A DNA stretch of 8,030 nucleotides from Porphyromonadaceae bacterium (lineage in GTDB: Bacteria; Bacteroidota; Bacteroidia; Bacteroidales; Tannerellaceae): contig DOZP01000131.1 in assembly GCA_003517945.1 (NCBI GenBank), positions 12,210 through 20,239 on the forward strand. Direction: 5' to 3'. This document shows, one piece after another, positions 6,146 through 8,030 of the stretch (positions are counted from its first letter, which is position 1; every line of letters starts with the position of its first letter). The notes beneath the pieces were generated by a model. It was not told the DNA's origin. It made no database searches and saw only the letters and a program-made list of their open reading frames with translations. Position numbers and translations under genes: made by a program.

Positions 6146-8030
6146 ATGAAATCTATACAAGAACTACTGAAAGAGCGTATTTTAATCCTGGATGGCGGAT
6201 TGGGGACAATGATCCAGGGCTTCCGGTTGACGGAAGAAGATTATCGCGGAGAAAGATTTGCCGATTTTAGCGGACAATTGAAAGGGAATAACGATCTGTT
6301 GAATATAACACGTCCCGATGTGATACGTACTATACACAGGCAATACCTGGATGCGGGAGCGAATATATTCTCTACCAATACGTTCAATGCCAATTCCATA
6401 TCAATGGAAGATTATAATATGCAGACTCTTGTGCATGAAATAAATGTTACCGCGGGGCGGCTGGCGCGGGAGCTTGCGGATAGCTATGTGAAAGAGCATC
6501 CGGAAAGGATTGTTTTTGTAGCGGGTTCGATTGGGCCCACGAACAAAACAGCTTCCATGAGTCCGGATGTAAATGATCCGGCTTTCCGTGCGGTTTCTTA
6601 TGAGGCTTTGTATGCTACTTATCATGAGCAAATTTGCGGATTAATAGAGGGGGGAGTTGATCTTCTTTTGTTTGAAACCACTTTTGATACATTAAACGTG
6701 AAAGCCGGATTAGAGGCGGCTGTCCGGGTGATGCACGAAAAGCGCAAAGAGCTCCCCATTATGTTATCGCTTACATTATCCGGTAAGGGCGGTCGCACGT
6801 TCTCAGGCCAAACGTTGGCGGCTTTTCTGGCGTCTGTCCAACATATTCCGTTGATGAGTGTCGGACTTAATTGTTCGTTCGGCGCTTCCGATATGAAACC
6901 ATACCTGAAAGAACTGGCTGATATGGCGCCTTATTTCATAAGCGCTTATCCGAACGCCGGCCTGCCGAATCAGTTCGGACAATATGATGAGACGCCCGGA
7001 ACAATGGCGGCACAGATAAAGGAATTTGTGGATGAAGGACTGGTTAATATTGTCGGAGGATGTTGTGGTACGACCCCTTCGCATATTGCCGAATATCCGG
7101 CGCTGGTAAAAGAGGCGAAACCGCACAAACCGGTAGAAAAACCAACCGCCTTATGGTTATCCGGATTGGAACTGCTTGAGGTAAAACCGGAAAATAACTT
7201 TATTAATATCGGTGAGCGATGCAATGTGGCGGGTTCGCGCAAGTTTCTCCGTCTGATTAAAGAGAAAAGCTATGACGAAGCTTTAACAATTGCCCGGAAA
7301 CAGGTAGAAGACGGCGCTCAGGTTATTGATATCAACATGGATGACGGGTTACTTGATGCGGAACAGGAAATGAAGACATTCCTTAACCTGATCGCATCCG
7401 AACCGGATATATCCCGCGTACCTGTGATGATCGACTCTTCGAAATGGACTGTTATCGAACAGGGACTGATGTGCGTGCAGGGGAAAAGTATTGTCAATTC
7501 GATCAGCCTGAAAGAAGGTGAGAAGGCGTTTCTTGAACATGCGCAAAGGATACGGCTGCTTGGTGCGGCCACGGTTGTAATGGCTTTTGACGAAAAAGGA
7601 CAGGCGGATGTATTTGAACGTAAGATCGAAGTTTGTGAACGTGCCTATCGCCTGTTGACCGAAAAAGCGGGCTTTCCGCCGCAGGATATTATTTTTGATC
7701 CCAATGTGCTGGCCATAGCTACCGGAATACCGGAGCATAATGGGTACGGGCTTGATTTCATACGGGCCGTAGGTTGGATAAAGAAAAATCTTCCGTATGC
7801 GAAAGTAAGCGGCGGCGTCAGTAACCTGTCGTTTTCGTTTCGTGGAAATAACTATGTGCGCGAGGCGATGCATGCGGTTTTTCTGTATTACGCAATACGT
7901 GAAGGAATGGATATGGGGATTGTGAATCCGTCCGCATCGGTTACATACGAAGAGATAGAACCGGCTTTCCGGAGCCTGCTGGAAGATGTGATTCTGGCGC
8001 GTCGCCCCGAAGCGGCGGAAGAACTGATTA
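6146..8030 (+). CDS. metH: Cobalamin-dependent methionine synthase MetH, N-terminal half (3' end outside window)
   Basis: MetH is a cytoplasmic enzyme that transfers the methyl group of 5-methyltetrahydrofolate to homocysteine through a cobalamin carrier, making methionine. The visible 628 codons have no frameshift. The homocysteine-binding domain (about 1-320) starts with LDGGLGTMIQ (Asp16), and the zinc ligands are Cys243 (LNCSFGA) and Cys306-Cys307 (GGCCGTTP), within a few residues of the E. coli positions. The folate-binding barrel begins at INIGERCNVAGSRKF (353) and continues through DINMDDGLLDA (Asp395), MIDSSKW and VSGGVSNLSFSFRGNN (about 554-569). The window ends before the cap, B12-binding and reactivation domains, so full length cannot be confirmed. 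ATG 6146 gives the standard N-terminus and no Shine-Dalgarno is seen. The 83-base upstream gap is too short for a full cobalamin riboswitch. Confidence 0.97.
   Translation, partial: MKSIQELLKERILILDGGLGTMIQGFRLTEEDYRGERFADFSGQLKGNNDLLNITRPDVIRTIHRQYLDAGANIFSTNTFNANSISMEDYNMQTLVHEINVTAGRLARELADSYVKEHPERIVFVAGSIGPTNKTASMSPDVNDPAFRAVSYEALYATYHEQICGLIEGGVDLLLFETTFDTLNVKAGLEAAVRVMHEKRKELPIMLSLTLSGKGGRTFSGQTLAAFLASVQHIPLMSVGLNCSFGASDMKPYLKELADMAPYFISAYPNAGLPNQFGQYDETPGTMAAQIKEFVDEGLVNIVGGCCGTTPSHIAEYPALVKEAKPHKPVEKPTALWLSGLELLEVKPENNFINIGERCNVAGSRKFLRLIKEKSYDEALTIARKQVEDGAQVIDINMDDGLLDAEQEMKTFLNLIASEPDISRVPVMIDSSKWTVIEQGLMCVQGKSIVNSISLKEGEKAFLEHAQRIRLLGAATVVMAFDEKGQADVFERKIEVCERAYRLLTEKAGFPPQDIIFDPNVLAIATGIPEHNGYGLDFIRAVGWIKKNLPYAKVSGGVSNLSFSFRGNNYVREAMHAVFLYYAIREGMDMGIVNPSASVTYEEIEPAFRSLLEDVILARRPEAAEELI

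Noticed and set aside
7217..7225. Cys359 in the MetH folate motif (GERCNV) in place of the usual Thr
   Set aside because: I recall the same variant in other Bacteroidales MetH proteins, so it looks like a lineage trait rather than an oddity.
7349..7873. 174-residue minus-strand frame inside metH
   Set aside because: metH is continuous and conserved here, and the antisense product is a basic, aromatic-rich shadow sequence without recognisable features.

Overview
The window reads as a chromosomal piece of a Bacteroidales bacterium (Bacteroidota). The pointers are a secreted CE15-family esterase with C-terminal BACON-like domains, a neighbouring GH78 alpha-L-rhamnosidase, a Bacteroidota-style MetH (GERCNVAGSRKF in the pterin domain), TAnnTTTG-type -7 promoter boxes, AT-rich spacers and little sign of Shine-Dalgarno sequences. 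Genus cannot be fixed from the sequence alone; a gut or plant-fibre degrader of the Tannerellaceae/Dysgonomonadaceae type is a guess. All six genes lie on the + strand.

Region 1 (1-2816) is the end of a polysaccharide-degradation locus. It holds the last 151 residues of a GH78 rhamnosidase and, 52 bases later, a complete 753-residue secreted CE15 glucuronoyl-esterase-like protein followed by three BACON-like beta-sandwich domains. A GC-rich hairpin (2788-2816) closes the locus. Together the two enzymes suggest a target carrying terminal L-rhamnose and esterified (methyl)glucuronic acid.

Region 2 (2863-4294) is a free-standing gene for an AAA+ ATPase with a C-terminal DUF4143 / PD-(D/E)XK-like domain. 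It appears to have its own promoter, which is interleaved with two 21-base direct repeats 33 bases apart. Each repeat carries a short dyad. This is the least explained DNA in the window.

Region 3 (4310-8030) is housekeeping: smpB (trans-translation), a YbdG/MscM-type mechanosensitive channel 15 bases behind it, and the first 628 codons of cobalamin-dependent methionine synthase metH, which runs off the right edge. A hairpin at the channel's stop codon and an AT-rich inverted repeat lie between the channel gene and metH.

There is no RNA gene, insertion sequence, CRISPR array, att site or origin that I can support, and no gene-free stretch over 300 bases. I do not see a clearly new multi-gene system. 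The best candidates for a second look are the ATPase repeat/promoter module and the altered catalytic acid arrangement of the CE15 protein.
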